A stretch of 64,000 nucleotides of DNA from JADCGM01 sp943368345 (GCA_943368345.1 CALRKY020000004.1:1-64000), one strand, 5' to 3'. Shown: positions 1 through 9,331, counted from the first letter of the stretch. Program-made: numbers and translations. Notes: a model not told the origin generated them from the letters alone.

Positions 1-13
1 GGGCCGGATTTGG

Positions 14-39
14 CCCGCCGCACGTGCGGTTGCGGCGGG
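14..39. other. GC-rich hairpin near the window edge
   Basis: A perfect 9-bp inverted repeat (CCCGCCGCA / TGCGGCGGG) is separated by 8 bases. There is no T-tract, so it is not a clear intrinsic terminator. It lies about 120 bp downstream of the minus-strand DsbA-like gene. Positions 1-157 show no other gene that I can support. Confidence 0.35.
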
Positions 40-157
40 AGGCCCGCTGGACAGCGTTGCATCGCTTGCAGGGAGCCACCAGCCCCTGCCTCGCGCCGCG
101 CCTTGCCAGCGGACCTCCTGCCGCAATCACGGTGATCCGGATTGGTCGATAAACGCT

Positions 158-934
158 CTAACTCGCCCGTGCGGCCGCCACGGCCTTTTTCAATTCCGCA
201 TAGCCGACCGCGCCGGACAGGATGCGGTTGCCGATGACGTAGGACGGCGTGCCAGTCAGGCCGAGGGCGCGGCCCAGTTCCAGATTTTTCTTGAGTTCGG
301 CCTTCAGCAGTGCCGACCCCATGTCGGATGCGGTCTGGCGTTCGTTCATACCGGCGGCGCGCACCATCTGAATGGTCCGTTCATGGTTCGGGCGTCCGGG
401 CGCTTCAAAACTGCTGTTGTAATAGGCGGTGTACCGTCCCTGCTTCGCCGCCGACAAACTGGCGAGCGCCGCTTCTTCCGACGCTGGTCCCAGCACCGGA
501 AAATCGCGGTACACAACGCGCAGGCCCTTATCCTCCCGCAGCAGGCGCTGCACGTCGGGATGGGACACCCGGCAATAGGGGCAATTATAGTCAAAAAACT
601 CGACCAGCGTGACATCGCCGTCCTTGGCACCGGTCCAGGCGCTGCCGAACGGTGTTTCAATCGCCGCCCGGTTCGATTCCAGCATCTTGGTGACCTCCCG
701 GTCCTGCAGCTGGTTGATCGCCTCCGGGATGATCTCCGGGTGTTCGAGCAGATAGGCACGGACGATCTGTTCGACCGCCTGGCGCTCGCTGCGGCTGAAC
801 TGGTCGGCCCCGGCAGTGGTGGGCACCGCCCGCCCATAGACCAGCGCGGCGTAACCTATGATCAGCAGCAGGCCGAGCCCGATGCCGAGGCCAAGCCGGA
901 CGCGCGGTGGCAGGCGGCGGAGCGGATCAATCAC
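158..934 (-). CDS. DsbA family thiol:disulfide protein with N-terminal membrane anchor
   Basis: 258-residue periplasmic thioredoxin-fold protein, probably a disulfide oxidase or isomerase of the Com1/DsbA type. A single membrane segment lies at about residues 13-33. It is followed by a helical linker containing LLEHPEIIPEAINQLQ, typical of this family, and then the fold with the redox pair C118-P-Y-C121. The cis-proline loop (TGTPSY) sits near the C-terminus. The start is GTG and overlaps the stop of the upstream M48 protease gene (GTGA), so the two are translationally coupled. The pairing suggests a shared role in envelope protein quality control; that is inference. The redox direction cannot be decided from sequence. 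Confidence 0.9.
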   Translation of the reverse strand: MIDPLRRLPPRVRLGLGIGLGLLLIIGYAALVYGRAVPTTAGADQFSRSERQAVEQIVRAYLLEHPEIIPEAINQLQDREVTKMLESNRAAIETPFGSAWTGAKDGDVTLVEFFDYNCPYCRVSHPDVQRLLREDKGLRVVYRDFPVLGPASEEAALASLSAAKQGRYTAYYNSSFEAPGRPNHERTIQMVRAAGMNERQTASDMGSALLKAELKKNLELGRALGLTGTPSYVIGNRILSGAVGYAELKKAVAAARAS

Positions 935-2289
935 CGGCGGTCCTTTTTCAGCTTTTGCAGGTCGGCTTCACTGACTAGCGCGATATCCTGCGCCCGCAGG
1001 AAATCCGGTGATCCGGGCTTCAGGCCCTGCATGGCCCGCCGCGCACTTGGCAAGGCCCGCTGCGGCACCCCTTCGAGGTTGAAGCGCTCGGCGCTGGCCA
1101 GCGCGGCACGGGGTTCATCGCCGTCGCGTTCATAGGCGATGCCAAGCTGATACCAGGCAAAGGGATTTGTGTTGTCGCGGGCCACGGCCGATTTCAGAAT
1201 GGCCTTGGCCTCGGCAGCATCATTGGGATCTTCGGTTGAAATCAGCGCATGACCCAGCAGGGATGCGATCAGCGGCTGGCCCGGAGCTTTGGCAACAGCT
1301 AGCCGCAGAGGCGGGATAGCCTCTTTGATCTTACCGGATTCGAGCAGGATTTGCCCCTGGATTTCGTTGAAATAGGGATCGTCAGGTGCGGTCTTCAGCA
1401 GGGCATTGACCTCCGCCGTCGCCTTCGCCTGATAGCCCTGCTTATGATAGGCATAGGCCCGGGCGTAGTGCGCAGGGACAGACTGATCCGACTCCGGATA
1501 GAGTTGGAACGTCCGTTTTGGTTCTTCGACGAACCCCGTCAACTTGGCCTTGATCCTGAGGAACCGAGCATTGAGGGCGGGGTCCGGTTTGGTCTTCCAA
1601 TAGGGTGATTTGCCATAGACTTCTTCCAGCGCGGAAATGCGTTCGCTGCTGATGGGATGAGTCCGGGAATAGCTGTCGGTTTGGGCGATGCCGTAGCGGA
1701 CCTCCTCAAATCCGATTTTCTTGAAAAAGGCGATGGAGCCTTCACCGGTGACGCCTGCGCCCTCAAGATAGCGCGCGCCGGCCTGATCGGCCCGGGATTC
1801 CTGGTCGCGGGTGAAGGACAGGAATTTACCGAGCGCGATCTGCTGTCCGCCTGCCAAAATTGCTGCCCCGGCTTCCCCGGCTCCTGCCGCAATGGCGGCC
1901 CCGGCCAGCACCAGCGACAGGATTGAAATGCCGGTTGCTGGCCCGGCCCCCTCGTTGAACCGGACATTATGGCCACCGGCGATATGGCCCAGTTCGTGCG
2001 CCACGACGCCCTGCAACTGGTTCACATTGTCGGCGACCGAAATCAGGCCGGAATGGATGAAAACATTCTGCCCGCCCGTCACAAAGGCGTTGATGCTCGG
2101 GTCACCGACCAGCACCATTTGCACCGAACGCGGATCGAGCCCGGCGGCAATTTGCAGAGGTTTTGACAGCTCCCGGAAGAAATCCTCGGTCTCGGCATCG
2201 CGCAGGATGCTTTGCGCCGCGACCGGCTGTGCGTTGGCAACAAGCGCGAGGGCGGTGAGCGCCGCGCGCACGGGACGGGGGCGGATCAT
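931..2289 (-). CDS. M48 family periplasmic metalloprotease with TPR domain (BepA-like)
   Basis: 452-residue zinc peptidase resembling BepA/YfgC, which handles outer-membrane protein assembly. A signal peptide covers about residues 1-25 and ends VAA-Q. The zinc motif is H98-E-L-G-H102 and the third-ligand motif is E164-S-R-A-D168. The C-terminal third is made of TPR-like helical repeats (YAYHKQGYQAKA, WYQLGIAYERDGD). An open frame extends upstream to 2541, but the signal peptide places the start at 2289. That leaves 52 bp after rne, so the gene may be co-transcribed with rne and the downstream dsbA-like gene. Confidence 0.9.
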   Translation of the reverse strand: MIRPRPVRAALTALALVANAQPVAAQSILRDAETEDFFRELSKPLQIAAGLDPRSVQMVLVGDPSINAFVTGGQNVFIHSGLISVADNVNQLQGVVAHELGHIAGGHNVRFNEGAGPATGISILSLVLAGAAIAAGAGEAGAAILAGGQQIALGKFLSFTRDQESRADQAGARYLEGAGVTGEGSIAFFKKIGFEEVRYGIAQTDSYSRTHPISSERISALEEVYGKSPYWKTKPDPALNARFLRIKAKLTGFVEEPKRTFQLYPESDQSVPAHYARAYAYHKQGYQAKATAEVNALLKTAPDDPYFNEIQGQILLESGKIKEAIPPLRLAVAKAPGQPLIASLLGHALISTEDPNDAAEAKAILKSAVARDNTNPFAWYQLGIAYERDGDEPRAALASAERFNLEGVPQRALPSARRAMQGLKPGSPDFLRAQDIALVSEADLQKLKKDRR

Positions 2290-2341
2290 GCCGCGACCTT
2301 GCCCGGCGCTCGCTGAACGCCGGGTGAAGGGTTTGCGTTGA

Positions 2342-4786
2342 TCACTCGCCGAAGGTGCGGTTCCACCAGCCCTTGCGTGACGGGCGGGGTGGGGTGGCGG
2401 TTGTTTCCAGCTCTGTTCCAAGGTCGTTGGCCGGTTCCGGTGTCGGTGCCGCCACGGGTTCGGGTACCGGATCGGCGGCGACGGGTGCAGTCTCAACGGC
2501 AGCGGGCTTCTTGGCTCGGCTGGCGCGCTTTGGCTTGGCAACCGGCTCGGCAGCCTCCGCCGGAGCTTCCTCAGCCGGACTTGCCTCCGTGTCTGCTACG
2601 ACCGGCTTTTTCGACCGACTGCGCCGGGCAGGCTTGGCGGCTGGTTCAGCGGCGGCTTCCTGGACCGGTTCGGCGTCCGGCATGGCAGGCGCTTCGTCGG
2701 CAGCCTCGACCGGCTCGTCGACCTGTCCGTCCTGGCGCGGCTCATTTTCACGGCGGCGTCCGCCACGACGTCCCCGGCGGCGGCGGCGGCGGCCCTCGCC
2801 TGTCCCGGCGTCGCCCTGGGCGGGGGCAGCGTCGTCACGGTCTTGCACCGCTTCGCTGTTAACTGGCTCCGCGTCGTCACCCTCGGCTGCAGTCACCGGG
2901 TTTGGTTGCCCCTCGTTGCGGCGACCCCGGCCACGGCGGCGGCGGCGGCCACGTCCGCCCCGGTCCTCGTCTCGGGAGCGTTGGTCGCGAGGCGACTCCT
3001 CGCCGTCCTCGTCACCGCCATCGTCGGCGATCAAATCGGCTTCATCGACCTCATCCTCCTCGGCAGCTTCAAATGCCGGGATGGCGACGGCGGCTGGCAG
3101 TGGTTTTGATGGCGCGCCGCCAGCGGTGTCGATGGCGATATGATGCGCAACCAGTGCCTGATCGGGAACTACATCGATTTCAACGCCATAGCGATTCTCA
3201 AGCTCGGCCAACTCGCTGCGTTTGCGGTTCAGGATATAGACCGCAACATCGGCAGAGGCGCGCAGTGTGAACACGCTGTGCTTACCGCGAATGGCTTCTT
3301 CCTCCAGCCCACGCAGCGCCGCCAGCGCCACCGACGGGATGGTGCGGACGAGGCCAGTGCCTTCGCACATCGCACAGGTGTGGGTGGAGGCTTCGAGCAT
3401 GCCCGTGCGCAGGCGCTGACGGCTCATTTCCATCAGGCCGAAGGACGATATCCGGCCAATCTGAATGCGGGCCCGGTCGTTCTTCAGCGCCTCCTTCATG
3501 GCGCGCTCGACTTTGCGATTGTTCGAGTTGACGTCCATGTCGATGAAATCGATGACGACGAGCCCGGCCATGTCGCGCAGGCGCAACTGACGGGCAATTT
3601 CCTCGGCGGCTTCGATGTTGGTCTTGGTCGCGGTGCCTTCGATATCATGCTCACGGGTCGACCGGCCGGAGTTGATGTCGATCGACACCAGGGCCTCGGT
3701 CGGGTTGATGACGATATAGCCACCCGATTTCAGCTGGACGACCGGCTGGTACATCGCGGCCAGCTGGCCTTCGACCCCGAACCGCTGAAACAGTGGCGTG
3801 GCATCGGCATAGGGCTGCACCTTTGCCGCATGGCTGGGCATCAGCAGCTTCATGAAGGTCTTGGCGGCTTTGTAGCCCGCCTCCCCATCGACCAGAACCT
3901 GTTCGATCTCCCGCGTGTACAGATCGCGGATGGCGCGCTTGATCAGGTCGGAATCCTGATGGATGAGCGCCGGGGCCGACGACGCAAGTGTCGCCTCCCG
4001 GATGCCGTCCCACAGGCGGCACAGATAGTCGAAGTCGCGCTTGATCTCGGTCTTGGTCCGCGACAGTCCGGCAGTCCGCACGATGCAGCCCATACCGGCA
4101 GGCAACTGCATGTCAGCCATGATGGTTTTCAGCCGCTTGCGGTCGGCAAGGCTGGAAATCTTGCGGCTGATCCCGCCGCCGTGCGCTGTGTTGGGCATGA
4201 GCACACAGTAACGGCCGGCGAGTGACAGATAGGTGGTCATCGCAGCGCCCTTGTTGCCGCGTTCTTCCTTCACGACCTGGACGAGCAGTACCTGACGGCG
4301 GCGGATGACATCCTGGATTTTGTAGCGGCGACGCAGATTCATGCGCTTCTTGCGCATGGCATCGGTCGCGGTCTCATCATGGGCGCCGGTCTCCTCGACG
4401 ACATGATCCTCGCCGTCTTCACCGGCCGGGGCTTCCTCCCGATGCGAATCTTCGTCATGGGCCACGTCATCATGATGGTCGTCATGATGTTCGGCGTGCG
4501 CCTCGCGTTCTTCCCGCAGCAGGGCGTCGCGATCCTCTTTCGGGATCTGGTAATAATCGGGATGGATTTCCGAAAAGGCGAGGAATCCGTGCCGGTTGCC
4601 GCCATATTCGATGAACGCCGCCTGGAGCGAAGGTTCAACGCGGGTGACTTTGGCGAGGTAGATATTGCCTTTCAGCTGCTTTCTGTCGGCAGCCTCAAAA
4701 TCAAATTCCTCTATACGGTTTCCGTTGACGACGGCGACCCGGGTCTCCTCGGGATGGCGCGCGTCGATAAGCATGCGCATTGACAT
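2342..4786 (-). CDS. rne: Ribonuclease E
   Basis: 814-residue endoribonuclease, the core of the RNA degradosome and of rRNA/tRNA processing. The S1 domain starts at about residue 37. It is interrupted at about 90-145 by a His/Asp/Glu-rich insert (AEHHDDHHDD) before resuming at IQDVIRRRQVLLVQ. Catalytic residues match D370 (VSIDINSG) and D416 (VIDFIDMDV). The Zn-link is C471-A-M-C474. The C-terminal third is low complexity, with arginine blocks and Ala/Pro/Glu-rich stretches, as expected for RNA-binding and scaffold tails. ATG 4786 is chosen because GGAG lies 8-9 nt upstream; the open frame extends to 4930 but that part is leader. The His/Asp-rich insert is unusual in composition. Confidence 0.97.
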   Translation of the reverse strand: MSMRMLIDARHPEETRVAVVNGNRIEEFDFEAADRKQLKGNIYLAKVTRVEPSLQAAFIEYGGNRHGFLAFSEIHPDYYQIPKEDRDALLREEREAHAEHHDDHHDDVAHDEDSHREEAPAGEDGEDHVVEETGAHDETATDAMRKKRMNLRRRYKIQDVIRRRQVLLVQVVKEERGNKGAAMTTYLSLAGRYCVLMPNTAHGGGISRKISSLADRKRLKTIMADMQLPAGMGCIVRTAGLSRTKTEIKRDFDYLCRLWDGIREATLASSAPALIHQDSDLIKRAIRDLYTREIEQVLVDGEAGYKAAKTFMKLLMPSHAAKVQPYADATPLFQRFGVEGQLAAMYQPVVQLKSGGYIVINPTEALVSIDINSGRSTREHDIEGTATKTNIEAAEEIARQLRLRDMAGLVVIDFIDMDVNSNNRKVERAMKEALKNDRARIQIGRISSFGLMEMSRQRLRTGMLEASTHTCAMCEGTGLVRTIPSVALAALRGLEEEAIRGKHSVFTLRASADVAVYILNRKRSELAELENRYGVEIDVVPDQALVAHHIAIDTAGGAPSKPLPAAVAIPAFEAAEEDEVDEADLIADDGGDEDGEESPRDQRSRDEDRGGRGRRRRRGRGRRNEGQPNPVTAAEGDDAEPVNSEAVQDRDDAAPAQGDAGTGEGRRRRRRGRRGGRRRENEPRQDGQVDEPVEAADEAPAMPDAEPVQEAAAEPAAKPARRSRSKKPVVADTEASPAEEAPAEAAEPVAKPKRASRAKKPAAVETAPVAADPVPEPVAAPTPEPANDLGTELETTATPPRPSRKGWWNRTFGE

Positions 4787-4939
4787 TGGTTGATCTCCGG
4801 ACGCGCGGGTGGTCCGTGGCGAAGCCTGACCGGCCAGCCGCGCGAAAATGGGGAGCGGGCAGGTCGCCCGAACTCCGATGGTTGGTTGATAGTGTGTAAG
4901 TAGTTGAAAAATCGACCGGATCACTGACAACGCGCACCG

Positions 4940-4968
4940 CGCATCCGCCCGCTGGGGCGAAGGATGCG
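4940..4968 (-). promoter_or_regulatory. Stem-loop upstream of rne
   Basis: CGCATCC (4940-4946) pairs with GGATGCG (4962-4968), and inside it GCCC pairs with GGGC around a GCTG loop, leaving a small GAA bulge. This gives an 11-bp interrupted stem 154-182 nt upstream of the rne start. It could be part of an rne leader or simply a DNA inverted repeat; the rne transcription start is not known. Confidence 0.35.
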
Positions 4969-5228
4969 ATAGGGCGGCGTACCAGCGTCATACGGTCTTC
5001 GGACCTTGATGCCATACCAGACAGGCGGGCAAAGCGCCCAGCCGCCGATACGGCGAAACTAAGTTGTCACGGCTGGCCAGCGCGCTGTGCCGCAAGGGCG
5101 GCGGATCGGCGTTGGTTACCCGTGGGTGGCGCGCCGTTTCCGCTTGCGCGGATGGGCACTGCCACTGTTGCTAGCACCCTATCGCTGGCGGAACAACAGC
5201 CTGCCGCACCGTTTTTTCACGCCGACTC

Positions 5229-5257
5229 TTGCGAAGCGTCTCGGTTCGGAATAGGAT
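5229..5257 (+). promoter_or_regulatory. Candidate sigma-70-type promoter for the amidase gene
   Basis: TTGCGA (5229-5234), a 17-bp spacer, then TAGGAT (5252-5257). Each box matches the consensus at 4 of 6 positions. It would place the transcript start about 20 nt before ATG 5283, with AGGGA in between as ribosome binding site. Confidence 0.35.
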
Positions 5258-5282
5258 TCAGCACGTAGGGACAACAAGTTGC

Positions 5283-6635
5283 ATGAGAAGGTTGATGCGG
5301 AATCTGCGCTGGAGCTTGGCTCTGGCCGCTGTATTGGCGGCAAGCGCTGCGCATTCGGCGGTTGTTTCCAGCATGACCGTGGCGCAATCCGGCGACGATG
5401 TCGTGGTCCGGCTGAGCCTGTCCGGCGCATTTGAGCCCCCGACGTCCTTCGCCATCGATGCGCCGCAGCGCCTGGTGATCGACCTGCCCGACAGCAAGAC
5501 CGACAACCGCGCCGTCGTGGGTGAAGGCGGCGTGAAGGTAGTGCGGAGCGCGCAGTTCAACGCCGCCACCGCCCGTATTGTCATCGACCTTGATCAGCCA
5601 ATGCGCATCGTGGAGGCAAAGAACGAAGCCTCGGTGCTGAGCTTCACCCTGCGCAAAATCGATGCGACCGCGTTTAAGGGAGAGGTCGCAAAGCGGCGCA
5701 GCAAGGTTCCCGGACTCGCGGCAGTTGACGCTGCTCCGCCCGCTGCAAAACCGCAGGGGCTGGCATCGTTGGTGATCCCGGACACGACGCCCCCACCTGC
5801 TGCGCCGAAACCCGTCGCAAAACCGGTTGCGGCCAAAACGTCATCGCCGCCCGTCGTCGAAGTCGCGGTGAAGCCGCCGCAAGTGGCTGCGCGGGACACT
5901 GCGCCAGTCGAAAGGACCATCGCCCCGGTTCGGGCCAGGAGCAGCTACCGCCCGCTGGTGGTGATTGATCCGGGCCACGGCGGCCATGATTCCGGTGCGA
6001 TCAGCGTCCTTGATGAGCAGCGCGAAAAGGATGTGGTGCTGGCCATCGGCCTGAAACTCCGGCGGGAGCTGGAGGATGCCGGTTACCGTGTGGTGATGAC
6101 CCGGTCGGACGACACATTCATACCGCTGCCGGACCGGGTGCGGATCGCCAAAGCCTCCAAAGGCGCGTTGTTCATTTCCATCCACGCCGACAGTGCACCG
6201 GGCAGCGGGGCGAAGGGTGCCTCGGTCTACACCCTGTCCGAAGTGGCGTCCGACAAGGAAGCCGCCCGCCTTGCCGCAAAGGAAAATAAGGCAGGTATTC
6301 TGCCGGGGGTCAACCTAACCGATGCCAGCCCCGATGTTGCCAATATCCTGCTCGATCTCGCCCAGCGTGAGACGATGAATGTGTCGGCGGAATTCGCTAC
6401 GGCGCTGCAGCGCGAACTCCGCGACGAGGTGCCGTTCAAGACCGATGGCCACCGCTTTGCCGGATTTGTCGTGCTGAAGGCCGCCGATGTGCCGTCGGTT
6501 CTGTTCGAGACCGGCTATCTGTCGAGCATGGACGATTCCAAGCGCCTGTTCTCCGACGCCGGACAGAAGACCTTGGCCAAGGGCATCCGGCAGGCCGTTG
6601 ATGCCCATTTTGAACGGCGGCTGGCGTCCCGCTGA
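5283..6635 (+). CDS. N-acetylmuramoyl-L-alanine amidase (AmiC type, AMIN + Amidase_3)
   Basis: 450-residue periplasmic zinc amidase that cleaves the peptide stem from murein during septum splitting. A signal peptide covers about residues 1-25 and ends AHS-A. An AMIN domain (about 27-125) targets the septum. A Pro/Ala-rich linker follows, and the Amidase_3 domain begins at about 223. Zinc and catalytic residues are visible: H232 (PGHGGHDSG), E247, H301 (SIHAD) and E409 (LFETGYLS). ATG 5283 is used (AGGGA upstream); an in-frame ATG at 5295 is the alternative. PBP1A follows after 21 bp in the same direction, so a murein operon is likely. Confidence 0.95.
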   Translation: MRRLMRNLRWSLALAAVLAASAAHSAVVSSMTVAQSGDDVVVRLSLSGAFEPPTSFAIDAPQRLVIDLPDSKTDNRAVVGEGGVKVVRSAQFNAATARIVIDLDQPMRIVEAKNEASVLSFTLRKIDATAFKGEVAKRRSKVPGLAAVDAAPPAAKPQGLASLVIPDTTPPPAAPKPVAKPVAAKTSSPPVVEVAVKPPQVAARDTAPVERTIAPVRARSSYRPLVVIDPGHGGHDSGAISVLDEQREKDVVLAIGLKLRRELEDAGYRVVMTRSDDTFIPLPDRVRIAKASKGALFISIHADSAPGSGAKGASVYTLSEVASDKEAARLAAKENKAGILPGVNLTDASPDVANILLDLAQRETMNVSAEFATALQRELRDEVPFKTDGHRFAGFVVLKAADVPSVLFETGYLSSMDDSKRLFSDAGQKTLAKGIRQAVDAHFERRLASR

Positions 6636-6656
6636 CGCCCTGCTATATCCCCGGCC

Positions 6657-9134
6657 ATGCGTGATGATGGTGCAATGCGGCTGCGGCGGGGCTTTGATCT
6701 CCGCAACTTGATCGAGACGATGCCGCCCTGGGCGCGCCGTGCCGGCACCATCCTGCTGATCCTGCTGGCCGTCTGTCTGGTGCTCGGCGGGACCGGCTAT
6801 GCGATGCTCAGCCGGGGGTTGCCGAGTGCCAGGCAGCTCGAAAGCTATGAGCCGCCGCTGCCGACCCAGGTCCGCGCCATCGACGGGACGCCGCTGAAAA
6901 GCTTTGCCCGTGAACGGCGGGTGTTTGTGCCCTATCCTGATATCCCGCCGATGCTGGTCGAGGCGATGATTTCGGCGGAGGACAAGACCTTCTTCAGCCA
7001 CGGCGGGCTCGACTATCTCGGGATCCTGAGCGCGATCTGGACCAACATCCTGTCGGACAAGCGCCCGGTCGGCGCGTCGACGATCACCCAGCAGGTCGCC
7101 AAGAACCTGCTGCTCAACAACGAGGTCAGCTATCTGCGCAAGGCCCGGGAGGCGATTCTCGCCCGGCGGATCGAGAATAGCTTTACCAAGGAACAAATCC
7201 TCGAACTTTACCTCAACCAGATATTTCTTGGCCGCAATGCTTACGGCGTGGAGGCGGCGGCCCAGGCTTATTTCGGCAAGTCGGTTGGCCAGCTGACCCT
7301 GTCGGAGGCGGCCTATCTGGCGATCCTGCCGAAGGCCCCGTCCAACTATAACCCGGTCACCCGGCGCGAACGGGCGCTGGCGCGGCGCGACTATGTGCTG
7401 AACCAGATGGCGGCCAATGGCTATATCACCGGCGACGAACGGGACGCGGCCCGGGCGGCACCTCTGGTGGCCATCCGGGCCATCGACCGCACCGTCGATC
7501 ATATGGGTGATTATTTTTTTGAGGATGTCCGCCGTCAATTGATCGCCAAATTCGGGGAGGCGGCGGAGCAGGGGCCGAACAGCGTCTACGCCGGTGGCCT
7601 GTGGGTACGGTCCACCATCAACCCGGTGATGCAGCGGGCCGCCGAACGGGCGCTGCGCGACGCGCTGGTCAGCTATGACCGCGGCCGCGGCTGGCGCGGG
7701 GTGAAGGACCGCATAAAATTGGGGACGGGGTGGGAAGACCGGCTGAAGGCCCTGAACCTGCCGCTCGGCTACCCCGAATGGCGGGCGGCTGTGGTGATGT
7801 CGAACACCCAGGGTGAAATGCGCATTGGTTTCACCGATGGGACGCAGGGCGCGATGGGACGCGATGGGGCAGCTTTCCTGCGGGCGGGGGCACCCGGAGC
7901 GGAGGCCTGGCGCTATCTGAAGCCCGGCGATGTCGTGCCGGTGCAGCGCCTGTCCGCCACGCGCTATGCCATCCGGCAAATCCCGGACATTTCCGGCGGC
8001 ATGATCGTGCAGGACCCGCACACCGGACGGATTCTGGCGATGGTTGGCGGCTTTGATGCCCGCCGCAGCCAGTTCAACCGCGCAACACAGGCCAAGCGCC
8101 AGCCGGGATCGGCCTTCAAGCCGTTCGTTTACGCCACCGCACTCGACAATGGCTACACCCCGGCCTCCATCGTCGTCGATGCGCCTTACTGCGTGTTCCA
8201 GACCAAATTGCTCGGCACCAAATGTTTCAAGAATTTCACCGGCGGCTATGCCGGACCGCAGACCATGCGCTGGGGCGTCGAACAGTCGCGCAACCTGATG
8301 ACGGTGCGCACCGCCTATAATGTTGGCATGGACAAGGTGGTGAAGACCGCGCGCGACATGGGGGTTGGCGATTATCCGTCGGTGCTCGCTATTTCGCTTG
8401 GGGCCGGGGACACCACGGTGGAGCGGCTGACCAATGCCTATTCGATGCTGGCGAATGGCGGCAAGCGCGTGGAGCCGCTGCTGATTGACCTCGTGCAGGA
8501 TCGGCACGGCAAGGCGATATTCCGGGCAGACAGCCGCGCCTGTGAAGGCTGCAACGCCGATGACTGGCGGGGGGAGGCGATGCCGCGCCCTGCCGACACG
8601 CGCAAGCAGGCGATGGACCCGGCGACCGCCTATCAGATGGTCCATATCATGGAGGGCGTGGTGCTGCGCGGCACCGCCGAAATCCTGCGGGACCTCAATC
8701 GCCCGCTGTTCGGCAAGACCGGCACCACCAACGGGCCGACCAATGTCTGGTTCGTTGGCGGTACCCCCGATCTCGTTGCCGGTATCTACCTCGGCTATGA
8801 TCAGCCAAGTCCGCTTGGTGGCTGGGCCCAGGGTGGCCGGATTGCCGCCCCGGTGTTCAAGCAGTTCGCGCTCGCGACCCTGAAGGACGCACCCAAACTA
8901 CCGTTCCGCATCCCGCCCGGTATTCGCATGGTCCGCGTTGACCGGCGAAGCGGCAAACCGGTGTTCGATGCGTTCCCAACCGACCCTTACGAATATCGCC
9001 CGGCGGTGATCTGGGAGGCATTCAAACCTGCCAGCGAACCCCGCCGCAGCGCCCGCGCCGACACCGGCTTCGAAACCAAGGGCGCCGTCAAAAGCGACAG
9101 CGATTTCTTGCGCAACAGCGGCGGAATCTATTGA
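6657..9134 (+). CDS. mrcA: Penicillin-binding protein 1A (bifunctional transglycosylase/transpeptidase)
   Basis: 825-residue class A PBP that polymerises and cross-links peptidoglycan at the inner membrane. One N-terminal membrane helix lies at about residues 30-50. The GT51 domain carries E108 in the EDKTFFSHGG motif, GASTITQQ (139-146) and KEQILELYLN. The transpeptidase domain has S485-A-F-K488, S544-R-N and K687-T-G. A loop with two cysteines (CEGC, about 629-632) precedes the KTG motif. No strong Shine-Dalgarno precedes the ATG, which fits read-through from the amidase gene 21 bp upstream. An internal ATG at 6675 is possible. Confidence 0.96.
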   Translation: MRDDGAMRLRRGFDLRNLIETMPPWARRAGTILLILLAVCLVLGGTGYAMLSRGLPSARQLESYEPPLPTQVRAIDGTPLKSFARERRVFVPYPDIPPMLVEAMISAEDKTFFSHGGLDYLGILSAIWTNILSDKRPVGASTITQQVAKNLLLNNEVSYLRKAREAILARRIENSFTKEQILELYLNQIFLGRNAYGVEAAAQAYFGKSVGQLTLSEAAYLAILPKAPSNYNPVTRRERALARRDYVLNQMAANGYITGDERDAARAAPLVAIRAIDRTVDHMGDYFFEDVRRQLIAKFGEAAEQGPNSVYAGGLWVRSTINPVMQRAAERALRDALVSYDRGRGWRGVKDRIKLGTGWEDRLKALNLPLGYPEWRAAVVMSNTQGEMRIGFTDGTQGAMGRDGAAFLRAGAPGAEAWRYLKPGDVVPVQRLSATRYAIRQIPDISGGMIVQDPHTGRILAMVGGFDARRSQFNRATQAKRQPGSAFKPFVYATALDNGYTPASIVVDAPYCVFQTKLLGTKCFKNFTGGYAGPQTMRWGVEQSRNLMTVRTAYNVGMDKVVKTARDMGVGDYPSVLAISLGAGDTTVERLTNAYSMLANGGKRVEPLLIDLVQDRHGKAIFRADSRACEGCNADDWRGEAMPRPADTRKQAMDPATAYQMVHIMEGVVLRGTAEILRDLNRPLFGKTGTTNGPTNVWFVGGTPDLVAGIYLGYDQPSPLGGWAQGGRIAAPVFKQFALATLKDAPKLPFRIPPGIRMVRVDRRSGKPVFDAFPTDPYEYRPAVIWEAFKPASEPRRSARADTGFETKGAVKSDSDFLRNSGGIY

Positions 9135-9137
9135 CCC

Positions 9138-9314
9138 CCCTCTCCCCTTGAGGGAGAGGGCGACGCGGCGGAAGCCGCGCGGGGCGAGGGGAGTTTCCGC
9201 AGCTCCCTCTCCCGTCTCGCTTCGCTCGCCACCAGTGGTAGGTCGAACCGTCCCCCGGACGCTTCTTGATTTGCCGGTGGCAAATCAACCTGCCACTCCC
9301 TCAAGGGGAGAGGG
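9138..9314. repeat. MITE/REP-like palindromic element between PBP1A gene and prfB
   Basis: The ends are perfect 19-bp inverted repeats: CCCTCTCCCCTTGAGGGAG at 9138-9156 and its exact reverse complement at 9296-9314, about 140 bp apart. The left end is itself a hairpin (CCCTCTCCC / GGGAGAGGG, 9138-9160). Inside lies another palindrome, GATTTGCC-GGT-GGCAAATC. It fills the gap with no coding function and ends 17 bp before prfB. Short CCCTC/GAGGG palindromes recur at 10481 and 55931. Confidence 0.75.
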
Positions 9315-9331
9315 AAGAAAGGAACATCACC

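Larger units (their letters stand above)
4787..5282. other. 496-bp divergent intergenic region between rne and the amidase gene
   Basis: No protein gene is supported here. It must contain the rne promoter and leader (minus) and the amidase promoter (plus). On the minus strand a candidate TTGTCA box (positions 4930-4925) lies upstream of an AT-rich patch near 4890-4910, followed by a leader of about 100 nt. The leader side also holds the stem-loop listed at 4940-4968. Long structured leaders are known for rne autoregulation in enterobacteria; whether this one works that way is inference. Confidence 0.6.

Noticed and set aside
2290..2541. Extended N-terminus of the M48 protease gene
   Set aside because: The added 84 residues are Pro/Arg-rich and overlap rne; the signal peptide starts at residue 85 of that frame.
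4379..4783. Plus-strand frame of 134 codons with hydrophobic stretches (VMGHVIMMVVMMFG)
   Set aside because: The hydrophobic pattern is the complement of the His/Asp-rich insert codons in RNase E, not a real membrane protein.
6315..8645. A very long (776 codon) open frame on the minus strand opposite the PBP1A gene
   Set aside because: Its translation is His/Arg/Gly-rich with no domain, and it lies wholly antisense to a well-supported PBP1A/amidase pair. High GC makes such frames common.
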